Below, one piece after another: positions 45,323 through 57,019 of a stretch of 64,000 nucleotides of DNA. Below the pieces are notes generated by a model that searched no databases, had not been told where the DNA came from, and saw nothing but the letters and a program-made list of their open reading frames with translations. A program made the position numbers and the translations under genes. Source of the stretch: Kalmusia sp. IMI 367209 (taxonomy: Eukaryota; Ascomycota; Dothideomycetes; Pleosporales; Didymosphaeriaceae); the NCBI GenBank assembly GCA_027946365.1, contig JAPEUQ010000014.1, forward strand, positions 868,001 through 932,000, given 5' to 3'. The first letter of the stretch is position 1. Every line of letters begins with the position of its first letter.

Positions 45323-45893
45323 ATGGGCATCACTATGCTTTTGATGACCTTCCTCGCTTCAGTTGCCATGGCTCTACCCCATGTGGGCATGCTTGACACT
45401 CCTACCGTCCGTGACGTGGGCCTCATCTTCACCGAGCGCGACTATAGTAAGTACTTAGAATGAGAGCGCATCCAAGATGCCTACTTCATATAGTAATCCC
45501 TGATAGAAGGTGACTCTACATTTCTGATTGAGACCCGCGATAAAGCCACGTGCATTCCCATCAACGTCAACAAGTACGGCCAGCCCCAGTAAGTCGTACA
45601 GATCTCCCATTCTGCCATATGAATTTATAAACGGTATCGGTAGAGGCTTTCGGATCTCATCCACCCAGGTTTGCAAACCGACAACCTGCGTCTTCTTCAC
45701 CGCAGAGAATTGCGGCGGAGTTGGCAACTTCTCCGTCTCGTGTGACGGGCCTGGCGATGTGGCAAACCACAAGTCCACCGACCTCTACAAGTCATATATC
45801 TGCGGTGACAAGCTGGCTGGTATTTCCGGTTATGTCAAGAGCGCGAAACAGCTCGCCACTATGCCTCATAACGGCACCGCGAGCATGTTTTAG
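45323..45893 (+). CDS. Small secreted cysteine-containing protein
   Basis: Predicted 151 aa secreted protein. The first 18 residues (MGITMLLMTFLASVAMAL) form a signal peptide. The mature part has six cysteines, in the contexts ATCIP, QVCKP, TTCVF, ENCGG, VSCDG and YICGD, suited to three disulfides. The spacing and the CVFFTAENCGG segment recall small beta-sandwich (crystallin-like) secreted fungal proteins, which is only an impression. Exons: 45323-45446, 45507-45588, 45644-45893; 152 codons. Standard GTAAGT donors and TAG acceptors support the model, as do the TATA box and CT tract upstream. It stands alone in AT-rich DNA, a common setting for candidate effectors. No family identified. Confidence 0.75.
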
Positions 45894-48800
45894 GTACATA
45901 TGCAGTCCCTTCCGAGTATTCTTGACTGACAAAATGCCTAGACTGCTTTTGAGTCACTCATTTCTTCCACGGCCGTTATTTCCCCTTTCTATTTGTTTTG
46001 ATTTGATGTCCTTCATTACGCAACTTCGTCACTACGCGACTAGGCTAGCTTCTTCTTCAGATGTGTATAATGTATAATGCGATCAGAAATGCCGGCATAT
46101 ATCACAAGGACTTTTCAGGACTATCGGTTCTAGTACTACATAGTTGCCTTGTTGGAAAGATATACACCAGTCACTATCTATGCGAATCTTGCATGAAGCC
46201 TGTGAGTGATGTGCGAACTCTTTTCTACAAACGATTTTCTGTGCATCTCATTTAATCCATTGCACTAATAATTTGAGCACTACAGTCATGTGAGCAGTTA
46301 TTTACAGGAATCTAGAGCCCAGACCAACTATTCAGAAAGCTACTTCCACCGTGGTGCAAACGTAGTCTCGCGTGAGACACTATCTAAACTCCCATTTTCT
46401 ACCATGAACGTGTTCTCCACACCTTTCGTCAGAACGCACCCGCTAGCCGCGAATCTCCAAACATCCTCAAAGAGGATTTCATGTGCGGATACAACTGCGG
46501 CTTCCTTATTCGATCTAAAAATTGACCAAATACAGTTGCTACGTGCGTTCCAGGCTACAGCAAAAAAAACTAAAATGGAATTTGCAGACCTATGTCTCCT
46601 CGGCCGATATTTCTAAATCTTTGGAAGATCTATCAATGAATCGGCCTGTCATTGGAGTCACTTTGCAAAGATAATTACAAGGACCAATATGAAGGGGCTA
46701 ATATTTCGTTGAGCCACATAGATTTATCGACCAAAATTTCTGACAAAGTTTTAATCCCGTGGCTGGCAATTACCATTGATTTCTGCCCGGACTAAAGCTT
46801 AGAACTACGTACATAAACGCTCGGGCGACTTGAAAACCTACATAATTCATCCATCCTTCTAATTCGATCATGGGAGGATTATCAGAACAGCGGGTGACGA
46901 TCGCTTTTCGAGAAAATACTCGACAATGGAAATAGGAAGCACTTTATGGAGCACCGTTCTTCTCGCCAAATATAACATATGCCACCTTATGTGGACCAGC
47001 CTTCCTCAAAATATTAGCACTTCTCTTCTGAATGAGTGAGAGCAGGCAGGAAAGCCAAAACCGGCCTAAAAATTCGAAGACACTCAATATGCGTCGCGCA
47101 AATTAAACAATACTTCAATCTGATATGCTCGCCGAAGACGCGAGAGCGTCCATAGTCCATGCTTGTTCGGTAATTGAAAGTACTATCAGGGTCTAATACG
47201 TATAGGCACATAAGCTAAACTAATCACAAGAAACGTCCCCTTCTTTGGTAGTGCCTGGGAGCCTTTGAAGCGATCCTATAACGGTAAATATGTGCTTGAA
47301 CTTGCCAGTCACCAAAGCAAAGTGCCAGAATCGGAATGTGGCTGCATGTTGCCCGACAAGATTCTTTCCGTGTCAGTACTCTCTTCTTGAAATGCTGGGA
47401 ATTTATTCAGCATTGCATTCTATTTCAAGAATATCCGCTAAACCGTCATATGTGCGCATGGCCTTAAATATTTTGAAAATCTTCTTTATGTGTGCTGTCA
47501 GCTTCTCTATCAATTAAGAGCTCCGAGAATTCCTAGTTCAGCGCCCCCATCGAGAATTTTACGGATTACGTAGTGACACATGTTCTCGATACGGATCAAA
47601 AACCAAAACCAGTAAATGATTTCTGAACTCAAACTTTCCAAGACAGACGCATAAGTGCGATCTGGCTTCTCGCTAAAATTTACGACACGCAAGGCACATG
47701 GCAGTGGTATCAAAACATTCACAAACTATATAATGTCTTGTTCAAATAGCAGTAAGGAAATATGCTATGTTTGTCTGCCTGTAATGAGTACGAATACCTA
47801 TCTAGGTATTGCCTTTACGTAGTTTAACACTAGTATGTCTTGCTCCATGCCTGGGATACTAAATCGAATCTAGGGATGCCTGTTTCGGGCTGTTCCTTCT
47901 GATATTTTGATACATGTGCACGAGGTCTCCCAAATTCAAATTCGTCACTGAAGGGACTATGGCTATGAATCCGTCTTTTCATGCGCAAAGTCATGTCTCA
48001 CTCCAAGACCGAGACCAAAACCAGCAACCACCATGTTCTATGGCGAGCATGGAAAATAGTACTGATAGAGACGTAAGATCCACTTCCTAGGCACACATCC
48101 GAGAAATCTCCATTCAAAAGGCTAAGCAAGGAAAATGATGGCCCGACCTTGATTTACCATCCATGGATGCATGGCGTTGCGTCCCTCCTGCCTTCTCAGC
48201 ATCAGATCATCTGTCTAAGGGACCACTGCCCTGCTATATGTGTGCTTGTTCGCATATATTTGCTTATCATTTTTCACCACTAAAGTACAAGGGGTATATG
48301 TCATGTGTTAAAGACGCTGAGTATAACCGGACTAGCACGATGAAGATGTAAGGGGTCTTTACCTCTTCATCTAACAATATCAAAGAGGTTCTAGATCCTG
48401 CGACCATATCTAAAAGGACTTCACAAAACCTGATATTTCACTGGGCTGGGGTCTAGAAGGGAGAATGATCCTCCTCTGAATCTACATGAGGGATCACATG
48501 CCGGAATGCCATACTCTCCTCTGCCTCCTTCCCTCCCTTTTCATCAACACCCTTCCTTCAGCATACCGTAGCAATGTAACCCATCATCACTAAAGCAACT
48601 CACATAATCAAAAGTGCATGAGCTGATCATGAGCAAAGTAATCGTGCATTCATACTACAAACAGGCATGCAGCCTATCGATCCTATCCCAATCCTACCCT
48701 ATATATCCATTATCCGAATCCCACCTGCATTGCTCGCGAAACGCCTAAGCGCCTCATGAAGCATGTCTGTGAACACACAAATTACAAAAAAAAATTTCCT

Positions 48801-48958
48801 CCAAGACCATTATGCATCCAGAGCAGAGCCATGAAAAGAATGCATGCAACCATTCAATCTATATGCATATACAGCAATGCATGAAGAGAAAGGCCACACT
48901 CTCAACCTTTATGTAGAGTAAAGTTCGTACATATCCGTCATTACGATCAAAAAATCCA
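45894..48958. other. 3 kb AT-richer gene-free stretch
   Basis: By eye roughly 38-40% GC, against about 50% or more in neighbouring genes. No open frame above about 110 codons and none protein-like. No terminal inverted repeats or transposase motifs were found, so this may be old, mutated repeat DNA or plain spacer. Confidence 0.4.
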
Positions 48959-51900
48959 TCATTGCGTGTACCTCCACGTTTCCCCGGCATGCATCGGCGG
49001 GAGCAAAGTCGGCGGTGCCGATGGCGCTGAAGCCTCTTTCCCATTGTCGCTGATTGGACTATACTCTGGTCGCTTCGGCGTGTTTGGTGCATCGTTAAGC
49101 GGACTTGGGATTGGTTGGACTACTGCATTTGGTGGAGGCAACGGGGGAGTATGGCTTTGAAGAGCAGGGTCAATTACCGATGGCGAAGTACTTTTGGATG
49201 TCTGATGCGGGACACTTGGCGGGCGCGGTGCGATAGGGAGAGGGCTTGCCGATGTTGTCATGCTCGTTGAAGTTGGCGGCCCTGTCGCAGTCCCTAGCTG
49301 TTTGAACATATGCTCCCATTTTGGTGCCCCGGATGGTGGCCTAGGTGCTTTGTTGAGGTCTTGCCGGAATGCGTCCGCTGACTGGAACTGTGGGGTCGGC
49401 CTAGGTATAGGAAGATTCTGTGGCGCCTCCCCAGAAAAGCTCAGACCAAGATTTGGACTAGGTTGACCGGCGGAAGGTTGCATCGGTGGCATTGTGTTCG
49501 GAGCGCCGCTATTGGTAGGGGCTATCTTAGGCATCCATTCTGGCGTGAAACCGCCGTTGGGGCTATAAGGAGATATGTAAGTCTTAGCTCTCCTCAGGAA
49601 GGCGTTTTTCAAGTACGGATACTTTGTCACATAGGCAAGGTACTCGGCCTGCGAAGAAGGGGGCTGGGTGGAGGTAGTAGAAGAAGAATACGTGGTGGCG
49701 TACATTGAAGGTTTTGGTGCCCCAGTGGGACCGCTTAATAAGCTGGAAATCGGTGCACCACCACGAGATGATTGCGAGCTAGGCGGAGCCGCAGAAGGGC
49801 TGTAACCTGGACGCGGTCCTGGCCCTTGGCTCTGTTGATAAGGCAAGGGTGGTAGCTGGTACGGATATGGTGGTAGTACATGAGCCGTCGAGGTGGACGG
49901 GGCATAATGATTTATACTAGTGAGTTGCGGCGGCCCTGTTGTCGCTGGCGACTTTGCATTAGCCGAATAAGACTGTGGTGGAGCATAAGGTATGTAGCCT
50001 CCTTGTGGTGGTTTGTGTGAATGATAGTTTGTTTGATAGGCCGGTTGTCCATGGTGGGGAACGGGTGCTCGATGGTCATACGTAACGTTGGGCTGGTGCG
50101 CGACAGGAGAGTTGGGATTCTTGCGCGTATCTGGGTTGTAAGCCGGTGCTCTGAAGGTAGTCATCATATCTTTTGCATCCTTCGGCTTGTATTGGTAAGG
50201 CCGGGCCTGAAATTGCGTTGGCGTCCGAGGTGGAATAGAAACGGGCGCAGGTTTGATGGGATGCGACGCCGGGTATGAGCGATGCTGGAAATGAGGAATG
50301 ACTGGAGGGGAAGGTCTAACTGTATCTAAGAAGTTGCTCTTTGGGTTGTGCTGCGGTTTCGCAGGGTCGTGCGTATACTGTGGTCTAGCTTCAGTTGAGG
50401 TCTTTCCGAGATAGTACCACAGGCAATTCTCTTTGCTGAAGTCCACGTTCGCGACTTTGCGGAGAACATCCGGAGCAGTATTGAACTCGGCCCATTTTTG
50501 ACTTGAATTGGGATCATGAAATGGATCACCCATTTCAGGAACACCATCCGTGCGGTTGCTAATGTCAAGAGAGGCATCGTTCTCTTTGAGATGTTCTGGC
50601 AGCGGCTTCGCATTGGCAGAAGGCTTGGGTCGCTGCGATTCCTCTGAATCCAGCTTCAAGAGATATTTCCATTCTACCTCAACACGGTCACTGCAGCGTT
50701 GTTAGCATATAATGGTACAGACATAGATTACTGACTTACCCATCAGGCAGTACGTCTACTAGCAGAGCTTGCTCGCCAGGCCGATTTTCAACTACTAGGC
50801 CACCGTAAATTTGATACATCTCACCGCCAACATATTGAAACTGTATGGCGTCCTTGGGTTTGAGGGTTTTCGCGTAGTTCATGACTAGCTTGTCGCTTTC
50901 TAGAGTCTCCACAGTTACAGTCTTTGCATTCCTCTTCTTCGGCCGGTGGAAGCGGCATCGGAAGTCGTATCCATCGTAAAAATATTCAGTGCCTTCCTCA
51001 TCGAAAGTCGGCATAGGGCCAAGATCAACTTGCACACCAGCGGCCATAGCGCAAGTGGCATGGAAAGCTCGTGTGCACTTTTTTTGCGAACACTGGAAAA
51101 CGGCTCCACGCTTAGATCGGCAGTAATTGCACTTGAGCTCTAAACGATCTTTGCCAATGTTGGCAACATTGCAAACTGTCTCAACTCCACCTTTCTGGGA
51201 GATGAAAGTCTCGGGAGTGTAATCTGCGCAAATACGATGTGCCTTCATACCATTATCCGTCGGCAGAAGCCCGTCGTATTCAACATCGTTCGGACATAGA
51301 ATGCAGGGCATTCCACGACCGGGTATCTTAATACGAATTCGAATGCGTCTAACTTTCTTAGGCTTTGGTGCTTCCTCAGGCTCTTTGTTACCTCTCTTGC
51401 GTTTATTGCCAGCAGGCTTTCGACCGGCCTTGCCCTTACTTTTCCCGGCCACGCTCGGGGGAGGGCTTGGGAGGTGATCCGCAGCGTCGTCGTCAGCCTC
51501 AGAGTCTGTTTCTTCGTAATACTCTGGCGTCGGCTCGCCTCGCATCTTGCGCTCGATCTCGTTCACGTCGACCCAGACACTGTCCGATTCGCATTCACAC
51601 TTTTTAGCAATTCTGCCATAGCTGAGCCATGCTTCGTTCGCAAAGTTGACCGATTCTGCGCAATTGTAGCCGATGTTGTATCCCGAGTGGTAGCCGTATG
51701 GATAAGTAATGACAAATTCACCCTCATAGTGCACCAATCGGTTTACCTTGATGTTGAATTGTTTCTCTAGTTGCTGCGGAGAGATGAGATAGGTCTTATG
51801 ACGCAAGAACTGAGAGCAATTCTTCGCGTCGTTCGGCCAGATGTTTTTCATGGCTGCCTCGAACCTTCTGGCATCTTCTTGCGAAATGCTGTACCATTGC

Positions 51901-53278
51901 TTAGGAGCTCCGAAGTGGATGTAGTTGATACTGTAAAGATCCACATCTTCAAGATGCCATGCGAAGGTAGCTTTCCACATCCCCAAGTATAGGTATGCAG
52001 TGTTTACACCGGGCACCTTGGTTCCGAGGACATCAAGCAAGTTTGGTAGCTTGGCAACGTTCCAGCTCGTTGTCCGCTCGTCGAACAAGGAACCAGGCAT
52101 ATCGGCTCCATACATCGGTTGACCATAATTGATGGTCCTCCAATAGGTCTCTTCCAGTTCTTTACAACGTTCTGCGCTATACTCATCGACGTTGGAGAGA
52201 TGATAATCGAACTCTTCGAAAGCGGCTTCATCGACATAATCTGTCGTTGCAGTCCTGTTATTCATTCGGCGGGATGCGGTCGACTTCTTGGTGTCGCCTC
52301 TTGGCTGGCGGCCGCGGGGGCGTACCGGCGTGTCGTCGAGCTCTTCCTTCTTGATCCTCCGTACTGACGTCTTTTTCTCCTCTTCTGGAGCGGGAGATTT
52401 CGGCGTAGGTGGAACATCAATCGAATCGGCATCGTCATCATCATCCCTTTCCTCTTTTTTAACTGCGCGGCCGCGTCGTGGTCGGCCTGGTCCACGTTTT
52501 GGGGCGGGTGAGGTATCATTGGCGTTTGCGGTGTTGGCCTGAGCTCTAGTGGAGCGAGTGCGTGACGGGGCTTCAGCGGCTGCTCTCCGACGCTCACCCC
52601 GCTTAGCCGGTGGTTGATGGTGAGTTTCCTCTGTTACCGACTTCCACTCAGGTAAATTATATGATCGCTGCTTTTCAATGTTTGCCTGCGTGTAGATGCC
52701 GTGCTGTCCAGCAAATTCCTGCATAATAGGGTTTTTGACTTTGATTGTCTTAACGGCTTCGCTCAGATCGGGGAGGGAATCGCGCCTACAGTATAGGTGA
52801 GTCGCCAACTTAACTTGCTGACGATGCAGTGCAGATGCGCTTACCATTCTGCTGGGGGAATAACCTTGACGATCCCAGACTTCATGCCATGCTTGTCGAT
52901 CTTGTCGATAAACCTCCGAAAGTTGCGGAACTGGTCCATAGTCTGTAGCACCATGCTATTAGCATCGCATTCTCGTTTTGTGCATGCACTTCAGAACGCG
53001 CCGCAGCGCAAGCTCCCTTGCACCGCGCAGCAATACGCTTAACATCTGCGACGTACCGGCTTGAAAACAGGAATCTTGCCGCCGTCCCAGTAATGATCGG
53101 GCTCAATGTCCTCGCCATCATCGCTATCTATCTCAGACAGCTCCGACGACATTCTCTCATCCCTCTTATCCATATCTTCGCTCGTGGGCGGAGTCAGGGC
53201 TGCCGGCTTGTTCGTCGGGTCGTCATGTTTATCGACGGTCGTTTCGACAGACGGTACGATTTCGGCGGGTGCCTCCAT
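48959..53278 (-). CDS. KDM4-type histone lysine demethylase (JmjN, JmjC, ePHD)
   Basis: Fe(II)/2-oxoglutarate histone demethylase of the KDM4 (Rph1/Gis1/JMJD2) type, predicted to act on H3K9 or H3K36 methylation in the nucleus. JmjN spans residues 60 to about 120 (YWDGGKIPVFKP, MDQFRNFRRFIDKID, GIVKVIPPAEW). A basic linker with GPGRPRRGR follows. JmjC spans about 320-500 with metal ligands in WHLEDVDLYSINYIHFGAPK (H-x-E) and the second His in YPYGYHSGYNIGYNCAES. An extended PHD zinc region runs from about 600 (CILCPNDVEYDG, CNYCRSKRGAVFQC). A Tudor-like part may follow. The last ~570 residues are Pro/Ser/Tyr-rich and disordered. Exons: 53278-53057, 52942-52845, 52785-50740, 50690-48959; 1366 codons (1365 aa). 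Confidence 0.93.
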
Positions 53279-55444
53279 CGTGCGCGGCGACTGCTAGTAG
53301 CAGCGTTGTCTCAGAACGAGTGTAGGGCGCGGTGAGGCTGGCAGGTGTCGTTCGCGAGAGGCCCGAGGGCAGCATCCGCCGTCGTCGCCACGCAGCGCAC
53401 CACGACAAAATACACCACCACGGGTCGACTAAGGGCGTCGCATAGGCTTCGGTGGCCCTAGAGTACACAAAATATGGTAAACGGGTGTTCGAGAGGGCGT
53501 GGGAGGGTCCTGGAATGTCTAGGGGACGCAAAGCACAGTTGGGGAGGTGCGGCCCTCACGCACCATGCGCTAGTCTTAACTGGGCAACGGTGGAGTGAGC
53601 CTCAGATCATCGGTTCGGCACAGCCCAAGCTGAATGCCCCGACTCTGCCTACGTGCCTGGCGATCTCCACTGCGTGTCCATGTGAGCAGTTGGCGTTCTG
53701 AAGCTTGTGGAATAATTTTAATCGCAGAGCTTGCACACAGGCGACGGCCATGAGTTACTAGTTGCCCTTGTGCAAGCTCTGCGATTAGTTCATACGTTCA
53801 CGCGCGTCATAGGCCACATATCAATCGATCTGTGCTGGGCAATCTAATCTGTTATCTGATCCAACAGCCACGCCGCACTCCGCGCTGTTTGCAGATCGCC
53901 CATCTGCTAGTGGAAGGTCGTCATCTCTACTATATTCTATAGTGTTGAACTATCCATCGCTATATTCCGTTGCAGAACGCCTCATACAGTACAACGCGCA
54001 GACGAATTGTTGATTACTGCGCACATAAATGAAGTATCCCGGTTTGTTTAATTCTGTGCGACGCCATTTCTGTGGCCCCCCGTCTTGGTTTCCATGTCGG
54101 CACTTCGTGGACGTGTAAAATCTCACAGCAGCTCCGCTGCGTATAACCACACTAATAACAACCGCTACTGGTCATTTCTGAACATTGTTGGTTGGATTGC
54201 TCCAGAACAGACTGAGAGTACAAGAGCAAAACAAAATATTAGTTGTTTGAATAGGAGAGTACCACTAGCACGGTAGTTTGTACACCTACTCCAGACCAAA
54301 CAGTGACAAGGTGCAGCATATAAGGCACACACAAAACATACAAGCGCAATCGTCCATGCTTTTTAACTCCGCATGAAGCTTTCGCGGCTTTCGTGTTGCA
54401 TCGTCAGAGAAAGCTTACTCACTGACTGTAACGAGCCGGCGCGACAGCACCGCATCAGTATGCTTACTGAAAATGGTGCCATGCGTAGACGTTGAATTGA
54501 CAAGACTCTCCACTTGTCGTCAATCCCATCTAGTCTTCCTAATCATCGAAGAGAACAGAAGCGACAGAAATGTCCTTCAAGATCTAGGTTGACTGCAAGG
54601 TCCCGACCCTGCCGCCAACAAGCTCCCGTGATATATATGACCAACCTTATTTTACTTAGATCAACATTCCTTCAAAATGTGGGCAACCACCATTGCGAAC
54701 CAGCCCTTCATCTCTAGCCATGCTTCTCCTACGCCGAAGAAATTGGACCGGTTACGACTTCAACTCGATACGTACCATGAGCGAACGTTACGGCTAGCGG
54801 TAACCGAGCCGTCCAAGCCATGCAATCCGTGCATTTGGGTTGCTACGAGGTAAGCGTAAGTCGGCGGATCTGCACCTGTCATGCACGGCAATCCATCCAC
54901 GCGGCGTGCCCCAAGACATCGCCACGTTCCAATCGCTCCCGCCTCCACACTCGCCTATCTCAGCCCGACCCCTGACCGCAATTCTCCGCATCATGCTGCA
55001 AACCCATTGGCCCAAGCTCTGATCTCCGCGACGCTGCAGCAGTAGGGTCACCCCCTTGAAGCCAGAGTCAAGTTGGCAAGAAGCACGAAGAACAATATCG
55101 TCACAAAACGCGAGAGAGACAACAAATCCTGATACAAGCCCATTCCATTTGATTCCGAGCACCCGCATCCCGTAGCCACTATAGTTACAAAATGGCCCAA
55201 AACCGAGAGACCCAGAGCTCCGATGCTATGCAGTGAAGATGACTAGGCTGTACAAACACACATGCAAATTTTCCGTAATGCTTGTGATCATGCCACCATG
55301 ATGTGTGATCCGTTCAGATTCTCCAAAAATGCCAGTAAACAGCGAAAGTAGCGACCCAATGAAATTGCGGACTCAACTTTCCAACTCCTGCCTCCAACTA
55401 TGCAAGGTGTGTGCTGAGAAGGGGAGGGTGCGTGCTGGCTCGTC
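53279..55444. other. 2.2 kb intergenic stretch with a perfect hairpin
   Basis: Upstream of the demethylase and downstream of the RGG-box gene. The perfect inverted repeat at 53719-53787 is the only structure that stands out. Short open frames are not protein-like. Confidence 0.45.
53719..53787. repeat. Perfect inverted repeat, 19 nt arms, 31 nt spacer
   Basis: Left arm 53719-53737 and right arm 53769-53787 are exact reverse complements (TAATCGCAGAGCTTGCACA and its complement). It lies about 440 nt upstream of the demethylase start. Possible readings: a solo palindromic element, remnant of a miniature inverted-repeat transposon, or a transcribed hairpin. No obvious target-site duplication flanks it. 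Confidence 0.85.
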
Positions 55445-57019
55445 TTACTGTTGGGAGTCACCTCTGCCGCGGAAACCTCCGCCGCCTCGAGGACCACCAC
55501 GGAAACCGTCTCCACGACCCCGACCTCCACGGCCTCGTCCACGGAAATCACCGCGCCCCCTTCCTCGGAAAGCGCCTCGACCCTCACCTTGGTGTCCACC
55601 TCGACCACGTCCACGATTGTGGTGAACCTCATGGAATCCGTCATTGGTATTTGCAGCTGCCGGAGCGGTAGGTGCCGTGTCGGGGGTCTCATCAGCCCAG
55701 CTTTGGGTGGCATTGACGGCAGCTGGCGCAGCTGGCGTCTCGACCTCCTCAGCAGGACGAGCAACTATCTCGAATGACTCCGCTAGGGGGTCATCCGAGC
55801 CAGACTGCTGCTTCTCCCAGTCTCCCCCAGCTTCGTTCGCTGCGCCTGCATCTATGCTTGAGGCTGCAGGAGCACTCGGTGTGTCCGCTGAATCTTCCCC
55901 AAGAACAGCGCCCGTCGTCGTATCGATTTCGGTGAGACCTGCGTTCGCGACGGTGGGATCTGTCGAAAGAGCGGTTGCCGACTCGGACTCGGGGGCATTT
56001 GGCTGAGATTGTGCGACTTCCTCGGCCCAAGCCTCCTCAGCCGCAAAAGGCGCTTCTTCGAGTGCGGCTTGCTTAACCTGAGCGTCTGTTCAAAGTTTAG
56101 CATCGCTACAGTCCTAATATAAGATCAAGGTAACATACAAGTGACGCTGAGAATCACTCCCTCGGTTGATGGCACGCTGTCCTCGGATCCATCAATGAGC
56201 TTCTCGGCCGCAGCAACTGCGGTAGGATCACCGCCGTAGACTTGTAGCAGTGCGCCCTCAAAAGCCTTGGTGAGGTCGGAATCGTCATCCTCGAGTTGAC
56301 GTCGAGCAGCCGCTGCCCGGAGAAAGCGAGATAGGGTCAAGAACTGCTCACGAAAGGTCTTCTTCACCTCTAGAGCAGCCTCATCCTTAAGTGTGTCCCT
56401 CAGCTTCTCGAGCTCCTCTGAGTGTGCCTTTTGTAGAATCTCCTTCTCCTGAGTAACCTTGTTCTGGTATTCCTGCTCAAATTTCTTGTATTGGGCGAGC
56501 TGCTCCTCCAACTGCGCAAGCTGGTTCTTTAGAGAGGGCTTCTTCTGGTACTGGGCCTTCTGATCGGCGTTAATCTTGCGCGTGGCGACAAGCTCCTCGA
56601 GCGAAACATCTGGGTGTGCTGCAACAATCTCCTCGACTTTGGTGATAGCGTTCTGTCATGGGTGTTAGCTGCAATCGAGACCAGGCTGAGGTGTGTTCGT
56701 GAACTTACCAGCTTCTTGTTGACATTTCGAACATTCCTGATGACCGAGTAATGAGTAAATGCCTCTCGTAACACTTGAGCTTACATGTGTCTCTGTGGGG
56801 TCCTCACTTCTGAAGCTCCTTGATGTAGGCATTCTCGCCGTCACCATTGACCTTGTCTGCCGGATCAGAGCCATTTGCACCGAGTTCGGATGTGGTCTTC
56901 TCGGTGGGAAGAGGCACCGCAGGGGAAGTAGCAGCTTCCGCCTTAGCCTTCTTCTTGCGAGCGCTCTTGCTCTCCCCAGACGCCGCAGCTGGCGGGTGTG
57001 CGACAACGTCAGCGCCCAT
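55445..57019 (-). CDS. Conserved-looking coiled-coil protein with RGG-box tail
   Basis: I recognise the type as a widespread but unnamed Pezizomycotina protein. The N-terminus is Lys/Ala-rich (SKSARKKKAKAEAA). IKELQKNVRNVNKKLNAITKVEEIV leads into a charged coiled coil (QLAQLEEQLAQYKKFEQEYQ onward), then LTLSRFLRAAAARRQ, AFEGALLQVYGGDPTAV, an acidic Ala/Pro/Ser-rich region and a C-terminal RGG/RG box of about 50 residues. RGG boxes usually bind RNA and are arginine-methylated, so an RNA- or ribosome-related cytoplasmic role is likely but unproven. Exons: 57019-56808, 56736-56709, 56652-56139, 56085-55445; 465 codons (464 aa). The second exon is only 28 nt. Confidence 0.82.

Noticed and set aside
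53738..53768. CRISPR-like or tRNA-like reading of the hairpin
   Set aside because: Only one inverted pair, no direct repeat array, and no cloverleaf or A/B box pattern.
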